From positions 310,001 through 374,000 of the forward strand of contig NZ_JAFBEA010000001.1 of the NCBI RefSeq assembly GCF_016908515.1: DNA of 64,000 nucleotides, read 5' to 3'. The notes below the pieces were generated by a model, which was given only the letters and a program-made list of their open reading frames with translations, had not been told where the DNA came from and searched no databases. Positions within the stretch are counted from its first letter, which is position 1; each line of letters opens with the position of its first letter. Both the position numbers and the translations under genes were made by a program. The DNA comes from Virgibacillus halotolerans. GTDB lineage: Bacteria > Bacillota > Bacilli > Bacillales > Amphibacillaceae. Below, piece by piece: positions 1-8,691 of this stretch.

Positions 1-240
1 AGCATCTGGTTTTTCCGCTTCGTTTGCTTTTTGTTGCGTTTTATCATTATTAACAGAAACTGCAATATATTCTTCCTCGGTTACCACGCGATAGCCTTCC
101 TCTTTTAAACTGGAAGTCATCTCGTCAATGGATAAATCATCTGCGGTTCTAACAGAATCATCAAAGTAGAAGATGCCGATCAGCATGATAATACCTGCAG
201 TAAATAAGCCGATAGCAAATGCTCGTACTGGTTGTCTCAT
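1..240 (-). CDS. Partial membrane-anchored protein, YqzC/MltG-like N-terminus
   Basis: An open frame starts at 240 and runs off the left edge, giving 80 residues without a stop. A ribosome binding site (GAGGGAGAG) precedes the ATG. The N-terminus has one hydrophobic segment (about residues 7-26) followed by a polar, acidic part, so it is probably a single-pass membrane protein with an outside domain. Short proteins of this kind, distantly related to the N-terminus of the MltG lytic transglycosylase family (YqzC of B. subtilis), lie near rpmG in Bacillaceae. That link rests on position and general resemblance and is uncertain. The function is unknown. Confidence 0.55.
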   Translation of the reverse strand, partial: MRQPVRAFAIGLFTAGIIMLIGIFYFDDSVRTADDLSIDEMTSSLKEEGYRVVTEEEYIAVSVNNDKTQQKANEAEKPDA

Positions 241-282
241 ATTTCTCTCCCTCTATATGTTCACATTCATAACTTGTCTATT

Positions 283-489
283 TTAACGTTTATCCTGACC
301 AATATCATCAGACAGTAATTCTTCTTCTAATATTTTAATTTTTTTCTTCATCTGATATGTATCCTGCATCGTTGTTATTGAAAATTGTTCAATCTGGTTT
401 TCCAAATCTGCAAATTTATCATGAAGAAAAAATGATAAAATGAATAAAACCACCGCAACGCCAATCATTGCCATTACTGTAAAAAACAT
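283..489 (-). CDS. Small membrane/coiled-coil protein (68 aa)
   Basis: A strong ribosome binding site (GGAGGGTAATAA) sits directly before the ATG at 489. The protein has one hydrophobic segment at about residues 4-21 and then a charged, heptad-like region rich in Lys, Glu, Leu and Ile, so it is likely a membrane-anchored short coiled coil. It lies just upstream of the partial gene at the left edge on the same strand, with a 42-bp gap, and the two may form an operon. The position fits YqzD of B. subtilis, but I do not recognise the sequence. No function can be given. Confidence 0.6.
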   Translation of the reverse strand: MFFTVMAMIGVAVVLFILSFFLHDKFADLENQIEQFSITTMQDTYQMKKKIKILEEELLSDDIGQDKR

Positions 490-598
490 TTATTACCCTC
501 CATTTCTTCGGTTCCACCAATATAGTTTATTCCGTGTATTAATATAACGCACTAAAACGAAATCCGCCATGAATAGACATATTTGTACAAGGCATTGT

Positions 599-631
599 AT
601 TATATGGTACAATATATTTATACCATATAAT
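599..631. repeat. AT-rich inverted repeat upstream of rpmG
   Basis: Eleven bases (599-609) are repeated in inverted form at 621-631 around an 11-base AT centre. The repeat lies between two divergent transcription units (the minus-strand small genes and rpmG). No T tract follows on either strand, so an operator is as likely as a terminator. The rest of 490-769 holds the rpmG promoter region, with a TATAAT at 702-707. Confidence 0.35.
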
Positions 632-769
632 TGGCTTGGAGAAAACAAAAATATTTTTTATTTTTCATCAGATTCTTGAAAATTTTTCTAACATCTGCTA
701 TTATAATTAAGTCTGAAATGAAAAATTTTATCTCTATAAAGCGAGTTTTAATAGTTTGGAGGGAAAACC

Positions 770-919
770 ATGCGCGTAAACATTACTTTAGCTTGCACTG
801 AAACAGGAGAGCGTAATTATATTACTACAAAAAATAAACGTACGAATCCTGAGCGTATTGAGCTTATGAAATATTGCCCACGTGTTAAAAAACACACTTT
901 GCATCGTGAAACGAAATAA
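770..919 (+). CDS. rpmG: 50S ribosomal protein L33
   Basis: This 49-residue protein matches bacterial L33 of the large ribosomal subunit over its full length: [13 protein letters not shown] start, a basic [12 protein letters not shown] centre, and a HTLHRETK end. Only two cysteines are present (residues 9 and 38), not the two CxxC pairs of the zinc-binding form, so this is a form lacking the zinc ribbon. It has a good ribosome binding site (GGAGGGAAAACC) and a TATAAT at 702-707. Position upstream of yqgN matches rpmGA of B. subtilis. It is too short for most ORF cut-offs but is certain. Confidence 0.95.
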   Translation: MRVNITLACTETGERNYITTKNKRTNPERIELMKYCPRVKKHTLHRETK

Positions 920-1008
920 TTTCAGCGGAACTCTTATCATACAAATTGATAAGAGTTTTATTTTTACACAATAATTCATGTTCAGGTCATGATACAAGGA
1001 GGATTAAT

Positions 1009-1554
1009 ATGGATAAGCAGAACCTGCGTCAAACAACCATCCAAAAAGTAAAAGAACTGACAACGAAGGAGAAACAACAAATAGAGGAAAGTTTAATTAA
1101 TCAATTGGTAAGTTCCACATTGTGGCAGCAGGCAAACACAATCGGTGTTACCATGTCCCAAGGATTTGAATGGGATACAAAGGCGATCATCGAGCGGGCA
1201 TGGGAACAAGATAAAACCGTTTGTGTTCCAAAATGCGAACCACAGCAAAAGAAACTTACTTTTTATCAATTGGATACATATGATCAATTAGAGGTTGTAT
1301 ATTACAAATTATTGGAGCCAAAACCTGATCCGAAGAAGCAAATGGACAAAAAAGCAATTGATTTATTGATTGTACCAGGTATTTTGTTTGATCAGCAGGG
1401 CTATCGAATTGGCTTTGGTGGAGGGTATTATGATCGATTTTTAATCGATTTTCCTAACCAAACAGTTTCGTTGGTTAGTGCCATACAATTAGTGGATAAA
1501 GTGCCATCAGAATCATTTGATATCCCTGTTCAACATCTGATTACGAATATGTAG
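1009..1554 (+). CDS. yqgN: 5-formyltetrahydrofolate cyclo-ligase
   Basis: It converts 5-formyl-THF to 5,10-methenyl-THF with ATP, which returns a folate storage form to the one-carbon pool. The 181-residue protein has the family signature near the end: a Leu/Ile-rich strand with VPG, then GYRIGFGGGYYDRFL (the substrate/ATP glycine loop). The start at 1009 is chosen because CAAGGAGG lies 7 bases before this ATG; an upstream in-frame ATG at 946 has no such site. It follows rpmG by 89 bp and precedes the E1-like gene by 12 bp, probably in one operon. Length and motif agree with the family. Confidence 0.92.
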   Translation: MDKQNLRQTTIQKVKELTTKEKQQIEESLINQLVSSTLWQQANTIGVTMSQGFEWDTKAIIERAWEQDKTVCVPKCEPQQKKLTFYQLDTYDQLEVVYYKLLEPKPDPKKQMDKKAIDLLIVPGILFDQQGYRIGFGGGYYDRFLIDFPNQTVSLVSAIQLVDKVPSESFDIPVQHLITNM

Positions 1555-1566
1555 GAGGGACTTTAA

Positions 1567-2577
1567 ATGAACGTGAACCGCTACGCTCGTCAGGTATTAT
1601 TCTCATCGATTCAGGAAAAAGGGCAAGAGATGTTGGCAGGGAGCACTGTACTCGTTGTTGGTGCTGGAGCTTTGGGAACGGTTATATGCAATCATCTGGT
1701 TCGTTCCGGGATTGGGAAAATCAGGCTGATTGATCGTGATTATGTTGAATTAAGTAATTTACAAAGGCAGATGCTATTTGATGAGGAAGATGTTCGTCAG
1801 GCACTACCGAAATCCGTGGCTGCAAAACAAAAATTAGAAAAAATAAACAGTTCCATTACAATTGAAGCGATTGTTGGCAATGCTACTTATGAAAATATAA
1901 AGGAGTTAACAGACGGTGTTGATGTTGTCATGGATGGTACTGATAACTTTTCTACAAGATATCTTCTCAACGACATATGCTATAAAAAAGGTATTCCGTT
2001 TTCCTATGGGGGTGTCGTAAGCTCACGCGGGATGACTGCTTTTTTTATCCCAAAAGAGACACCATGCTTAAGATGTATTGTAAAAGAGGGCGCAGACCAT
2101 GGACAAACATGTGACACGGTAGGAGTGATTTCACCTGCAGTGGATGTTGTTTCATCTCTGCAAGTAACGGAAACGATGAAATATTTGACCGGCAATCAGC
2201 AGTATTTGCGGTATACATTGCTTACTTTCGATGTTTGGTTCAATCAACAATACGATATGAAGTTTAAGCAACCAAATCCACAGTGCCCGGCTTGCCAACG
2301 GGAGGAATTTCCAGCACTTCAGGCAAAAGCAGCGGATCAGGAAACGATATTATGTGGTCGAAATACTGTCCAGATACATGAAAAAACAGCCATCGATCTT
2401 CAACAATGGGAATCTCGTCTCACGAAGGTTGCTACTGTTCAGCGAACCCCTTTTTTATTAAAGGCAGTCGTTGACTCCATCGATTTCGTGTTGTTTCCTG
2501 ACGGCAGGGTACTTGTTCAAGGGACAGAGGACCCTATTGTTGCCCGCACCATGTATGACCGTTATATTGGTTCGTAA
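1567..2577 (+). CDS. ThiF/MoeB family E1-like adenylyltransferase
   Basis: This 336-residue protein belongs to the E1-like family that adenylates the C-terminal glycine of ThiS- or MoaD-type sulfur carriers, in thiamine or molybdopterin synthesis. Visible features are the Rossmann ATP motif GAGALG (about residues 32-37), the conserved DRDxVxxSNLQRQ segment, the MDGTDNFSTRYLLND segment, and two zinc-binding pairs (CLRC and CPAC). About 80 residues follow the second pair, longer than a minimal ThiF and without the Cys-containing rhodanese active site of MoeB3-type proteins. Whether it serves thiamine or Moco synthesis cannot be told here, since no thiS or moaD is adjacent. Confidence 0.88.
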   Translation: MNVNRYARQVLFSSIQEKGQEMLAGSTVLVVGAGALGTVICNHLVRSGIGKIRLIDRDYVELSNLQRQMLFDEEDVRQALPKSVAAKQKLEKINSSITIEAIVGNATYENIKELTDGVDVVMDGTDNFSTRYLLNDICYKKGIPFSYGGVVSSRGMTAFFIPKETPCLRCIVKEGADHGQTCDTVGVISPAVDVVSSLQVTETMKYLTGNQQYLRYTLLTFDVWFNQQYDMKFKQPNPQCPACQREEFPALQAKAADQETILCGRNTVQIHEKTAIDLQQWESRLTKVATVQRTPFLLKAVVDSIDFVLFPDGRVLVQGTEDPIVARTMYDRYIGS

Positions 2578-2637
2578 TGCATAATTTAAACGAAATTAGA
2601 AAATAACTAAGAACACCACGGAAAAGAAGGTGTTTGA

Positions 2638-2823
2638 ATGAGAATACTGATTGTTTTGGCTTGTGCTGCTACTGTATTGACGTTTCTCTTTAAATGGCGT
2701 TATCGTGTGGTCAATACTCTACTGGCCATTAGCTTTCTACGTAAGTTGGCTGTTATCATATCCATGAATATGCCTGCGATACGTGCAAAAGTGCTACCAG
2801 GTTTATTTAAAACTCAATCCTAG
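2638..2823 (+). CDS. yqgO: Small membrane protein YqgO-like
   Basis: A 61-residue hydrophobic, basic protein with one clear membrane segment (about residues 2-18) and a second weaker one (about 27-45). A ribosome binding site (GAAGGTG) precedes the ATG. It sits between the yqgN region and the rhomboid gene, the place of yqgO in B. subtilis, and has the same size. The function is unknown. A strong terminator follows at 2881-2912. Confidence 0.7.
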   Translation: MRILIVLACAATVLTFLFKWRYRVVNTLLAISFLRKLAVIISMNMPAIRAKVLPGLFKTQS

Positions 2824-2880
2824 ATTTCGTTAGGAGACGTTCGAAGGCATTGATACAATAGGGAAGTTTCCTATCTATAT

Positions 2881-2912
2881 AAAAAGAAGTTGTTACCTAA
2901 CAACTTCTTTTT
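2881..2912 (+). terminator. Intrinsic terminator after yqgO
   Basis: Perfect 15-bp stem (2881-2895 with 2898-2912) ending in five T. The A run on the 5' side could let it work in both directions. It closes the rpmG-yqgN-E1-yqgO unit. Confidence 0.85.
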
Positions 2913-3036
2913 ATATGCAGTAAAACAGACAATAATGCAGGGAAATGACCTTTCACGATTACTTTCCATCTATTTGAGGAATTAAGTGGCTAATGTATGC
3001 CTGATTTTGTTATGATGGATGTCAGGGGGTTGATGT

Positions 3037-4584
3037 ATGTATTTCAATGAACCGTATGCCGTATACGAGTTAGCATATCAATTAGTGACTGACAATCAAT
3101 ATGAAGTATTACATATCGATAGGGATCATCATGAAATATGGTTGGAAAAATATGAAAATAAAGTATCGAAGGTTATCCGTTTAATACCTACAGGATTCGC
3201 TTGGAAAAATCATTTAAAGCGGGATATTGCAGTAGTATTTCAAAAGGCGAAAGCGATGAAAACATTATTAACCGGGAAACAAGTGGAACTTTATAATGTT
3301 TATATATCTTCAGAAACACCGATAGACGATTGGGAAATGTTTAAAAAACCGATGCAGCTGAATGAAAAGAATCCGATAAAAATGCACGTCTTTTATTTAT
3401 CGGAAAATGACTTCACAACTGAGAAAACAAGATTTGAACAATCTATTGGCGTCCCCTCCATGAATATGTCACAAGAAGACCCGGAAGAAACGATAGAAGA
3501 GAAGATTGCTGAATATCAAACCTATTTAATAGGCACACAGCAAAGCGTGCAAAAAGAAACGGAAGAAGTTTTGACGTTTGGAAAGCCATTTTTCACTTAT
3601 ATTTTATTGGCAATTAATGTGCTTATTTTCCTATTGCTTGAGTTAAATGGTGGAAGCACACAAACAGAAACACTGATCCAATATGGCGCCAAATATAACC
3701 CGGACATCATTGATGGACAATGGTGGCGATTGATCAGCTCGATGTTTTTACATATTGGCTTTATCCATCTATTTATGAATATGCTTGCTGTCTTTTACAT
3801 AGGTGCAACTGTGGAGCGTATTTATGGTTCCTGGCGATTTTTATTAATTTATTTTATGGCCGGAATTGGTGGATCGTTAGCGAGTTTTGCATTTACGACG
3901 AACGTTTCTGCCGGAGCATCCGGCGCATTATTTGGCCTATTTGGTGCGCTACTATTCTTCGGGCTGAAGTATAAGAAAATATTCTTCCAAACCATGGGAA
4001 GTGGCATCTTGCTTTTAATCGGTATTAATATTGTGTTTGGCTTTACCGTACAGCAAATTGATATGGGGGCACATATTGGCGGATTGATTGCAGGGTTTAT
4101 CGCTGCTGCAATTGTTCATTTGCCAAAAAAGAAAAGTTTTTTGCTGCAATTTATCGCATTGATTGTTTATCTTGTTTTGGTAATTGGTATAGGTGTATTT
4201 GGTGTCCATAATAACTTGAATAGTGATGCATATCAATTAACAAAAATAGAAGCGTTAAATGATCAAGCAAATTATGAAGAAGTAGTCGATGTTGCGACAG
4301 AAGCATTGAAAAATGCTGGAGAACTGGAAGCCTTTATATTATTCCAACGATCATTTGCTTACATTCAATTAAATGACATTGACTTGGCGATTGAAGATCT
4401 GGAGAGTAGTATCGTGTTGGATAATACGGTTCCTGAAGCACACTATAATCTAGCCTTGCTGTACCATAATACAGGCCAGGAAACGCAGGCAGAAGATAGT
4501 ATTAAGGAAGCATACAAACTGAATCCGGATGATGAAGGATATTTGGAATTATATGAGGAAATCATTGGTGAATCCCCTGAATAA
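3037..4584 (+). CDS. gluP: Rhomboid intramembrane serine protease YqgP/GluP with TPR domain
   Basis: This 515-residue protein is a full-length Firmicute rhomboid protease. Order: a soluble N-terminal domain (1-180), the membrane rhomboid core (about 183-395), and a C-terminal TPR region (about 410-510). The catalytic Ser is in GASG (Ser295) and its partner His in AHIGG (His346); the HxxxN motif of the second helix is at His244/Asn248. In B. subtilis YqgP cleaves membrane proteins and cooperates with FtsH in turnover of the magnesium transporter MgtE. A GGGGG ribosome site precedes the start. It lies alone between two terminators. Confidence 0.95.
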   Translation: MYFNEPYAVYELAYQLVTDNQYEVLHIDRDHHEIWLEKYENKVSKVIRLIPTGFAWKNHLKRDIAVVFQKAKAMKTLLTGKQVELYNVYISSETPIDDWEMFKKPMQLNEKNPIKMHVFYLSENDFTTEKTRFEQSIGVPSMNMSQEDPEETIEEKIAEYQTYLIGTQQSVQKETEEVLTFGKPFFTYILLAINVLIFLLLELNGGSTQTETLIQYGAKYNPDIIDGQWWRLISSMFLHIGFIHLFMNMLAVFYIGATVERIYGSWRFLLIYFMAGIGGSLASFAFTTNVSAGASGALFGLFGALLFFGLKYKKIFFQTMGSGILLLIGINIVFGFTVQQIDMGAHIGGLIAGFIAAAIVHLPKKKSFLLQFIALIVYLVLVIGIGVFGVHNNLNSDAYQLTKIEALNDQANYEEVVDVATEALKNAGELEAFILFQRSFAYIQLNDIDLAIEDLESSIVLDNTVPEAHYNLALLYHNTGQETQAEDSIKEAYKLNPDDEGYLELYEEIIGESPE

Positions 4585-4610
4585 AAAAAGTGCCATTTCG
4601 GCACTTTTTT
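4584..4610. terminator. Bidirectional terminator between gluP and a convergent gene
   Basis: An 11-bp stem (4584-4594 with 4600-4610) with A and T runs on the two sides. It serves gluP on the plus strand and the minus-strand gene that ends at 4609. Confidence 0.88.
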
Positions 4611-5451
4611 ATTCAGGATATTTTTGGATCAGTTGCTGTTTCTTACCATTGAGTTCGAATAGTACGAGTAAATGCGCTTGTTGTTTATTAAATAAGACGA
4701 TCGGGATAAAATTGGAATCCTGTTTTTCGTTCAAAGTTGTTGCAGGGATAACATAATTTTTGTATAAACCTTCCCACAATTGACCAATGATTTGGTTGGT
4801 TTCAGCTTGTGACAACGATGGAAGTGGTTCATTATCGTACTTGTTTAACGCAGTGATAGGTACGGCGAGGTAGGAATCACTGTCAATATCGAAATAAGAA
4901 AATAATTGATGCCAGTGAAACAGCAATTGCTGTTTTGTTGTCTTATCCAGTAAGCTTTTCCATTCTGTCTCTTCGCGGTTTTCAGGTGATGTGAAAGCTG
5001 TTAAAGCTGTTTTAGTGGTGTCAACAACATATAATTCTGCTGCTGACATATGTTGAATACTCTTGATTTGATCGTTGGGAAAGTGAATTTCCCCGTGATG
5101 AAAGGATATGGTTTGAAATAAACTGCTTTCTTTAACAGATAATGATTCTTTGATGGCAATCTGATTCGTGTCTTGTTTCCATTTACTACGGGCACCTCTT
5201 AATTTACCATTCTCAAATAATAAAGAAACATCCTGTCTTAAATACATGCTTTTGTCACTTGTGGAATCACTTGTCCAGTTTATCTTTCGATCTGTATCCA
5301 TTTCTAAATTTGATTCAGCTAAGGTAAATTGACTCTGTTCATCAAGTGGGAAGTAACCGACAACAGGAAGCGTACTTGATTTCATGAAATAAGTTATACC
5401 AATCACACCAATTAATAAGATAAGAGAGAAAAGAACGATCCATTTATTCAT
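4609..5451 (-). CDS. Membrane-anchored hypothetical protein (280 aa)
   Basis: The protein starts with a hydrophobic signal anchor (about residues 4-23) followed by about 255 polar residues, so most of it is expected outside the membrane. No lipobox Cys is present. There are no catalytic motifs that I can name. It is encoded opposite to its neighbours, convergent with gluP and divergent from yqgQ. I do not recognise the family. The open frame, the terminator and the signal anchor support a real gene. Confidence 0.75.
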   Translation of the reverse strand: MNKWIVLFSLILLIGVIGITYFMKSSTLPVVGYFPLDEQSQFTLAESNLEMDTDRKINWTSDSTSDKSMYLRQDVSLLFENGKLRGARSKWKQDTNQIAIKESLSVKESSLFQTISFHHGEIHFPNDQIKSIQHMSAAELYVVDTTKTALTAFTSPENREETEWKSLLDKTTKQQLLFHWHQLFSYFDIDSDSYLAVPITALNKYDNEPLPSLSQAETNQIIGQLWEGLYKNYVIPATTLNEKQDSNFIPIVLFNKQQAHLLVLFELNGKKQQLIQKYPE

Positions 5452-5570
5452 TACATTTCATCCTTTGATAAGTTGTCCTTTTTAAGAATATATGAAAGTG
5501 GAAGACATTTATGCCATGTGAGTAATTCCTAAACACAAATGAATTTGGTATAATGGAATTGGTGATGAAA

Positions 5571-5807
5571 ATGAAAACGGTTTATGATGTGCAACAATTA
5601 TTAAAAAAGTTTGGTACGTTTGTATATACGGGAGATAGAATTGGCGACCTGGAATTGATGGAAATGGACATCGATGAACTGTATCAAATGGAATTTATCC
5701 AGACAGAAGTGTTTCAATTGGCAAAATTAATTTTACGAAAAGAAAAAAGACAGTTACAAGAAACCAAAAGGAGGTTATACACTTGGCAGATTACATTATC
5801 GGAATAG
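5571..5807 (+). CDS. yqgQ: YqgQ family protein (DUF910)
   Basis: A small helical protein of 78 residues with the typical start (M-K-TVYDVQQLLKKFGTF) and the LELMEMDIDELYQ helix of the YqgQ family. It is proposed to bind single-stranded nucleic acid on structural grounds, but its role is not known. Three in-frame ATGs occur (5553, 5565, 5571); 5571 is preferred because GGTG lies 6 bases upstream and homologues begin here. The end overlaps the glucokinase gene by 25 bp, so the two are co-translated, as in B. subtilis. Confidence 0.87.
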   Translation: MKTVYDVQQLLKKFGTFVYTGDRIGDLELMEMDIDELYQMEFIQTEVFQLAKLILRKEKRQLQETKRRLYTWQITLSE

Positions 5808-6754
5808 ATATTGGAGGAACTACAGTAAAAATCGGTATTATACATAATCATGGTGATATTTTGACAAAATGGGAAATACCTACAAATACTACAAATGCGG
5901 GAAAATCTATTATAGATGATATATGGCATTCACTTGATCAACGGTTAACGGAAGAGGCAATCGATCGTTCCACAATTCTTGGAATTGGTGTAGGTGCGCC
6001 CGGTTTTATTGATGTGGATACTGGATTTGTGTTTGAAGCAGTAAATATTGGCTGGAAGAATGTGGATCTAACAGATCAATTAAAAGCCAAATCAGGACTT
6101 CCAGTCTTTTTGGAAAATGATGCCAATGTAGCGGTATTAGGTGAGAATTGGAAGGGCGCAGGAAATCAGGCGAAAAACGTGATTGCGATTACGCTAGGAA
6201 CGGGAGTTGGCGGTGGAATCATTGCTAATGGTTCAGTTGTTGACGGCGAGAATGGGATGGCAGGGGAGATTGGTCATATGACTATCGATCCGGATGGCTG
6301 GCCATGTAATTGCGGTCGCAGAGGCTGCTTGGAAACGATTGTATCGGCGACAGGGATAGTACGTCAGGCGAAACAAGTAATTACTGGAAATCCTACAAGT
6401 AAATTGGCTGCGTTTGTTCAGGAGTACGGGGAAATTACAACGAAGGATATATTTCAATTAGCAGGGGAAGGGGATACATTAAGTGAAAGCATCATTCAGC
6501 ATACCGCGGATATATTGGGCATGTTCATTGCGAATATGGCCGTTACGCTCAATCCATCTAAAGTGTTAATTGGTGGTGGCGTATCAAAGGCAGGTGGGCA
6601 GTTATTAAAAGAGATTATTGCTGCTTTTGACCGATACGCCTTACCGCGGGCTGCTGCAGTGTGCGATATAAGAGTTGCCCAATTAGGAAATGATGCTGGC
6701 ATGATTGGCAGTGCTTTTCTAGTGAAACAAAAGGAATTAAACGTAAAATTTTAA
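5783..6754 (+). CDS. glcK: Glucokinase, ROK family
   Basis: Phosphorylates glucose with ATP to glucose-6-phosphate in the cytoplasm. The 323-residue protein has the ATP motif DIGGTT (9-14), the catalytic Asp in ENDAN (Asp113), and the ROK zinc site made of His165 and CNCGRRGC (Cys175, Cys177, Cys182). The start is a TTG at 5783 with AAAGGAGG 8 bases upstream; homologues start at this position. It overlaps yqgQ, matching the yqgQ-glcK pair of B. subtilis. Confidence 0.95.
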   Translation: MADYIIGIDIGGTTVKIGIIHNHGDILTKWEIPTNTTNAGKSIIDDIWHSLDQRLTEEAIDRSTILGIGVGAPGFIDVDTGFVFEAVNIGWKNVDLTDQLKAKSGLPVFLENDANVAVLGENWKGAGNQAKNVIAITLGTGVGGGIIANGSVVDGENGMAGEIGHMTIDPDGWPCNCGRRGCLETIVSATGIVRQAKQVITGNPTSKLAAFVQEYGEITTKDIFQLAGEGDTLSESIIQHTADILGMFIANMAVTLNPSKVLIGGGVSKAGGQLLKEIIAAFDRYALPRAAAVCDIRVAQLGNDAGMIGSAFLVKQKELNVKF

Positions 6755-6805
6755 CTAGGATTGCCTCTGGCTAGGAAGATAGGATAACGAGGAGGAAAAG
6801 TTTTG

Positions 6806-6856
6806 ATGAGTAGTAACTGGTACAATATGTTGTTACTGCTAAAGGCAAACAAATAA
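6806..6856 (+). CDS. Possible 16-residue peptide downstream of glcK
   Basis: A short frame (MSSNWYNMLLLLKANK) has an excellent ribosome binding site (GAGGAGG) at proper spacing and stops directly before an intrinsic terminator. It would be made from the glcK transcript. Peptides this short cannot be judged from one genome, and the function is unknown. Confidence 0.35.
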   Translation: MSSNWYNMLLLLKANK

Positions 6857-6885
6857 AAAAAGCTAACTTTTTGAGTTAGCTTTTA
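6857..6885 (+). terminator. Intrinsic terminator of yqgQ-glcK
   Basis: An 11-bp stem (AAAAGCTAACT with its complement) with a T-rich 6-7-base loop and ending in TTTT. A run of A on the 5' side may also serve the minus-strand gene at 6902. Confidence 0.82.
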
Positions 6886-6901
6886 TCGTTATAGGTTTTA
6901 A

Positions 6902-7072
6902 TTAACCGGAAATCTCAGAAATAATCGTTGCTATTGAGAAAAATCCAAATGCTACTGCTGCGATTGCTGAAAAAGCCAAAGCAAATAAATTTTTATATTT
7001 CAGCTGGCGAATCACGGACACAACTGCAAGTAAAGCAACAAGTAATAGTAAGATTGCTAATACGACATGCAT
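6902..7072 (-). CDS. Small membrane protein, DUF2759-like (56 aa)
   Basis: The ATG at 7072 follows GGAGGATGAAATAA, an ideal ribosome binding site. The 56-residue product has two predicted membrane segments (about 2-21 and 31-52) joined by a short basic loop (RQLKYKN). Size, topology and position between glcK and yqgX agree with the DUF2759 family of Bacillaceae. The function is unknown. Confidence 0.72.
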   Translation of the reverse strand: MHVVLAILLLLVALLAVVSVIRQLKYKNLFALAFSAIAAVAFGFFSIATIISEISG

Positions 7073-7226
7073 TTATTTCATCCTCCTTGTGTACTTCTTC
7101 CTAATTGGTAATGGAATGTCATTTGTATTATTATGTAATGAAACAGTTATATTATTTATTTTATAGTATATTTTAGTTTTTGTCGAGTTATTTCATAAGT
7201 TTTTATAAAAGGGAGTGGAAGATGAT

Positions 7227-7856
7227 ATGTTGAAAATGAAACAAATGTCATTGGGACCATTGGGAACCAATTGTTATATTGTATATGACGAAGGACAGGC
7301 GCTGGTGGTTGATCCGGGAGGTGAGGCAAACCAAGTTATTGCCTTTCTCCAGCAGGAACAGTTATCAGCTCAGGCAATTTTATTAACACATGCACATTTC
7401 GATCATATTGGTGGGGTACAGGCGTTAAGAACTGATTTAGGACTAGATGTATACCTGCATCAAAATGAACAGGATTGGCTCGGTAATCCTGATTTAAATA
7501 GGTCCGGATCGTTTGGATCGGAGGTCGTCACTGATCCTGCTGAACACATGCTAAAACCAGGTGAACTGAAAATCGGTCCATTCCAGTTTGAAATCATACA
7601 TACACCTGGACATTCTCCAGGGAGTGTCAGCTTTGTTTTTGCAGAAGAAGGGTTTGTTATTAGCGGAGATGTGTTATTCCAGCAAGGTATCGGGCGTACC
7701 GATTTACCGGGCGGAGACATTGATCAGCTAGAGACAAGTATAAGAAATCAGCTTTACGCATTGAACGATTCGCTTACGGTGTATCCTGGTCATGGTCCAG
7801 AGACAACGATTAAAGCAGAAAAAAGAAACAATCCTTTTTTCCCTGATCGATCTTAA
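7227..7856 (+). CDS. yqgX: Metallo-beta-lactamase fold hydrolase YqgX (glyoxalase II-like)
   Basis: The 209-residue protein has the binuclear metal motif HAHFDH (residues 55-60), a later TPGHSPGS histidine, a GDVLF aspartate and a GHG histidine near the end, all in the order of glyoxalase II-type hydrolases. It is assigned to that family, thought to cleave thioesters or related metabolites in the cytoplasm. The start at 7227 fits homologues (MxxxxMxLGPLGTNCY); an upstream in-frame GTG at 7215 lies inside the ribosome site. Confidence 0.92.
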   Translation: MLKMKQMSLGPLGTNCYIVYDEGQALVVDPGGEANQVIAFLQQEQLSAQAILLTHAHFDHIGGVQALRTDLGLDVYLHQNEQDWLGNPDLNRSGSFGSEVVTDPAEHMLKPGELKIGPFQFEIIHTPGHSPGSVSFVFAEEGFVISGDVLFQQGIGRTDLPGGDIDQLETSIRNQLYALNDSLTVYPGHGPETTIKAEKRNNPFFPDRS

Positions 7857-7886
7857 ATTGTGACTATAACCTTTATCAATGATTAA

Positions 7887-7920
7887 GAAAACCCTGCTTA
7901 TTTTAATAAGCAGGGTTTTC
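7887..7920. terminator. Bidirectional terminator between yqgX and yqgY
   Basis: A perfect 14-bp stem (7887-7900 with 7907-7920) with a TTTTAA loop, flanked by A and T runs, lies between two convergent genes. Confidence 0.9.
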
Positions 7921-7929
7921 CTGTTCTTC

Positions 7930-8172
7930 TTACTGTCCAAAACCTGGTACGAGAATAAACTCTGAATACCAAGTAAATCCAACCATAAAAATGGTACAAT
8001 AAGCACCGAACAGATACATATACATGCGTTCAGATAATCTCAAATAACTTACTGTAAGGAAAAAAGCCGTTTGTACTAAGAATAATAGTGCTGTTTTTTG
8101 CATATCTCCAATAAAAAACATGACTGTAAATATCCCTGTCCAAAAGGCAAGCACACGAAACATTCGATCCAT
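7930..8172 (-). CDS. yqgY: DUF2626 membrane protein YqgY
   Basis: An 80-residue protein with three hydrophobic segments (about 7-22, 26-43 and 51-70). The length and start (MDRMFRVLAFWTG) match the DUF2626 family, of which YqgY of B. subtilis is the type. The start at 8172 has AAGGAGGGGG upstream; the longer frame to 8205 would run through that site. The function is unknown. Confidence 0.85.
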   Translation of the reverse strand: MDRMFRVLAFWTGIFTVMFFIGDMQKTALLFLVQTAFFLTVSYLRLSERMYMYLFGAYCTIFMVGFTWYSEFILVPGFGQ

Positions 8173-8307
8173 GCTTTTCCCCCTCCTTTTTGGTAACCTT
8201 ATCAAAGTTATTATAAACCAGGTGAAGCAGATTGTAAATGAAACTTACTAAACAAATGAATTTTTTGCCAGATAGTAACATATTTATCGCTTATTTTCCG
8301 ACAAAAT

Positions 8308-8691
8308 TCAATCTATATCATTATTCACTTGTAGTGTATTGGTGATGTTATACTTTGATTGCTGTTCTTTTGTAAGGATTGTAAAGTAAAGTTCATATTG
8401 ATTACCATGGATATCATCAATTAATATGTCCACAGTTCCATCAGGAAATGCATAGCTTACGATATCTTTTTGTTTATTATATTTATCGAGCTCTTCTTTA
8501 AATTTTGTACGTCCCATTTGAAATAAGCTTTCTATTTTAACCTGATCTATTTGGTTTGCTGTTATTTGCAAATCATTTCGGTAAATTGCAATGTTGGACA
8601 TGGTTAAAATAAAAATGAGCGAAGTAATAAAAAGCACATACGATAAGAAAAATCCATGTTGGTTAGTTATAAAAGACAATTGTTTTTTCAT
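8308..8691 (-). CDS. comGG: ComGG-like competence pseudopilus protein
   Basis: Last gene of the comG operon. The 127-residue product has a hydrophobic N-terminal segment (about 14-35) after a short basic stretch, like other type IV pilin-related minor proteins, but it lacks the GFTLIE cleavage motif, as is usual for ComGG. AAGGAG precedes the ATG at 8691. Its start overlaps the end of comGF by 29 bp. The assignment rests mainly on its place in the operon and its pilin-like start. Confidence 0.82.
   Translation of the reverse strand: MKKQLSFITNQHGFFLSYVLFITSLIFILTMSNIAIYRNDLQITANQIDQVKIESLFQMGRTKFKEELDKYNKQKDIVSYAFPDGTVDILIDDIHGNQYELYFTILTKEQQSKYNITNTLQVNNDID

Noticed and set aside
788-997. 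Minus-strand ORF over rpmG
   Set aside because: Antisense to the ribosomal protein gene, which is certain.
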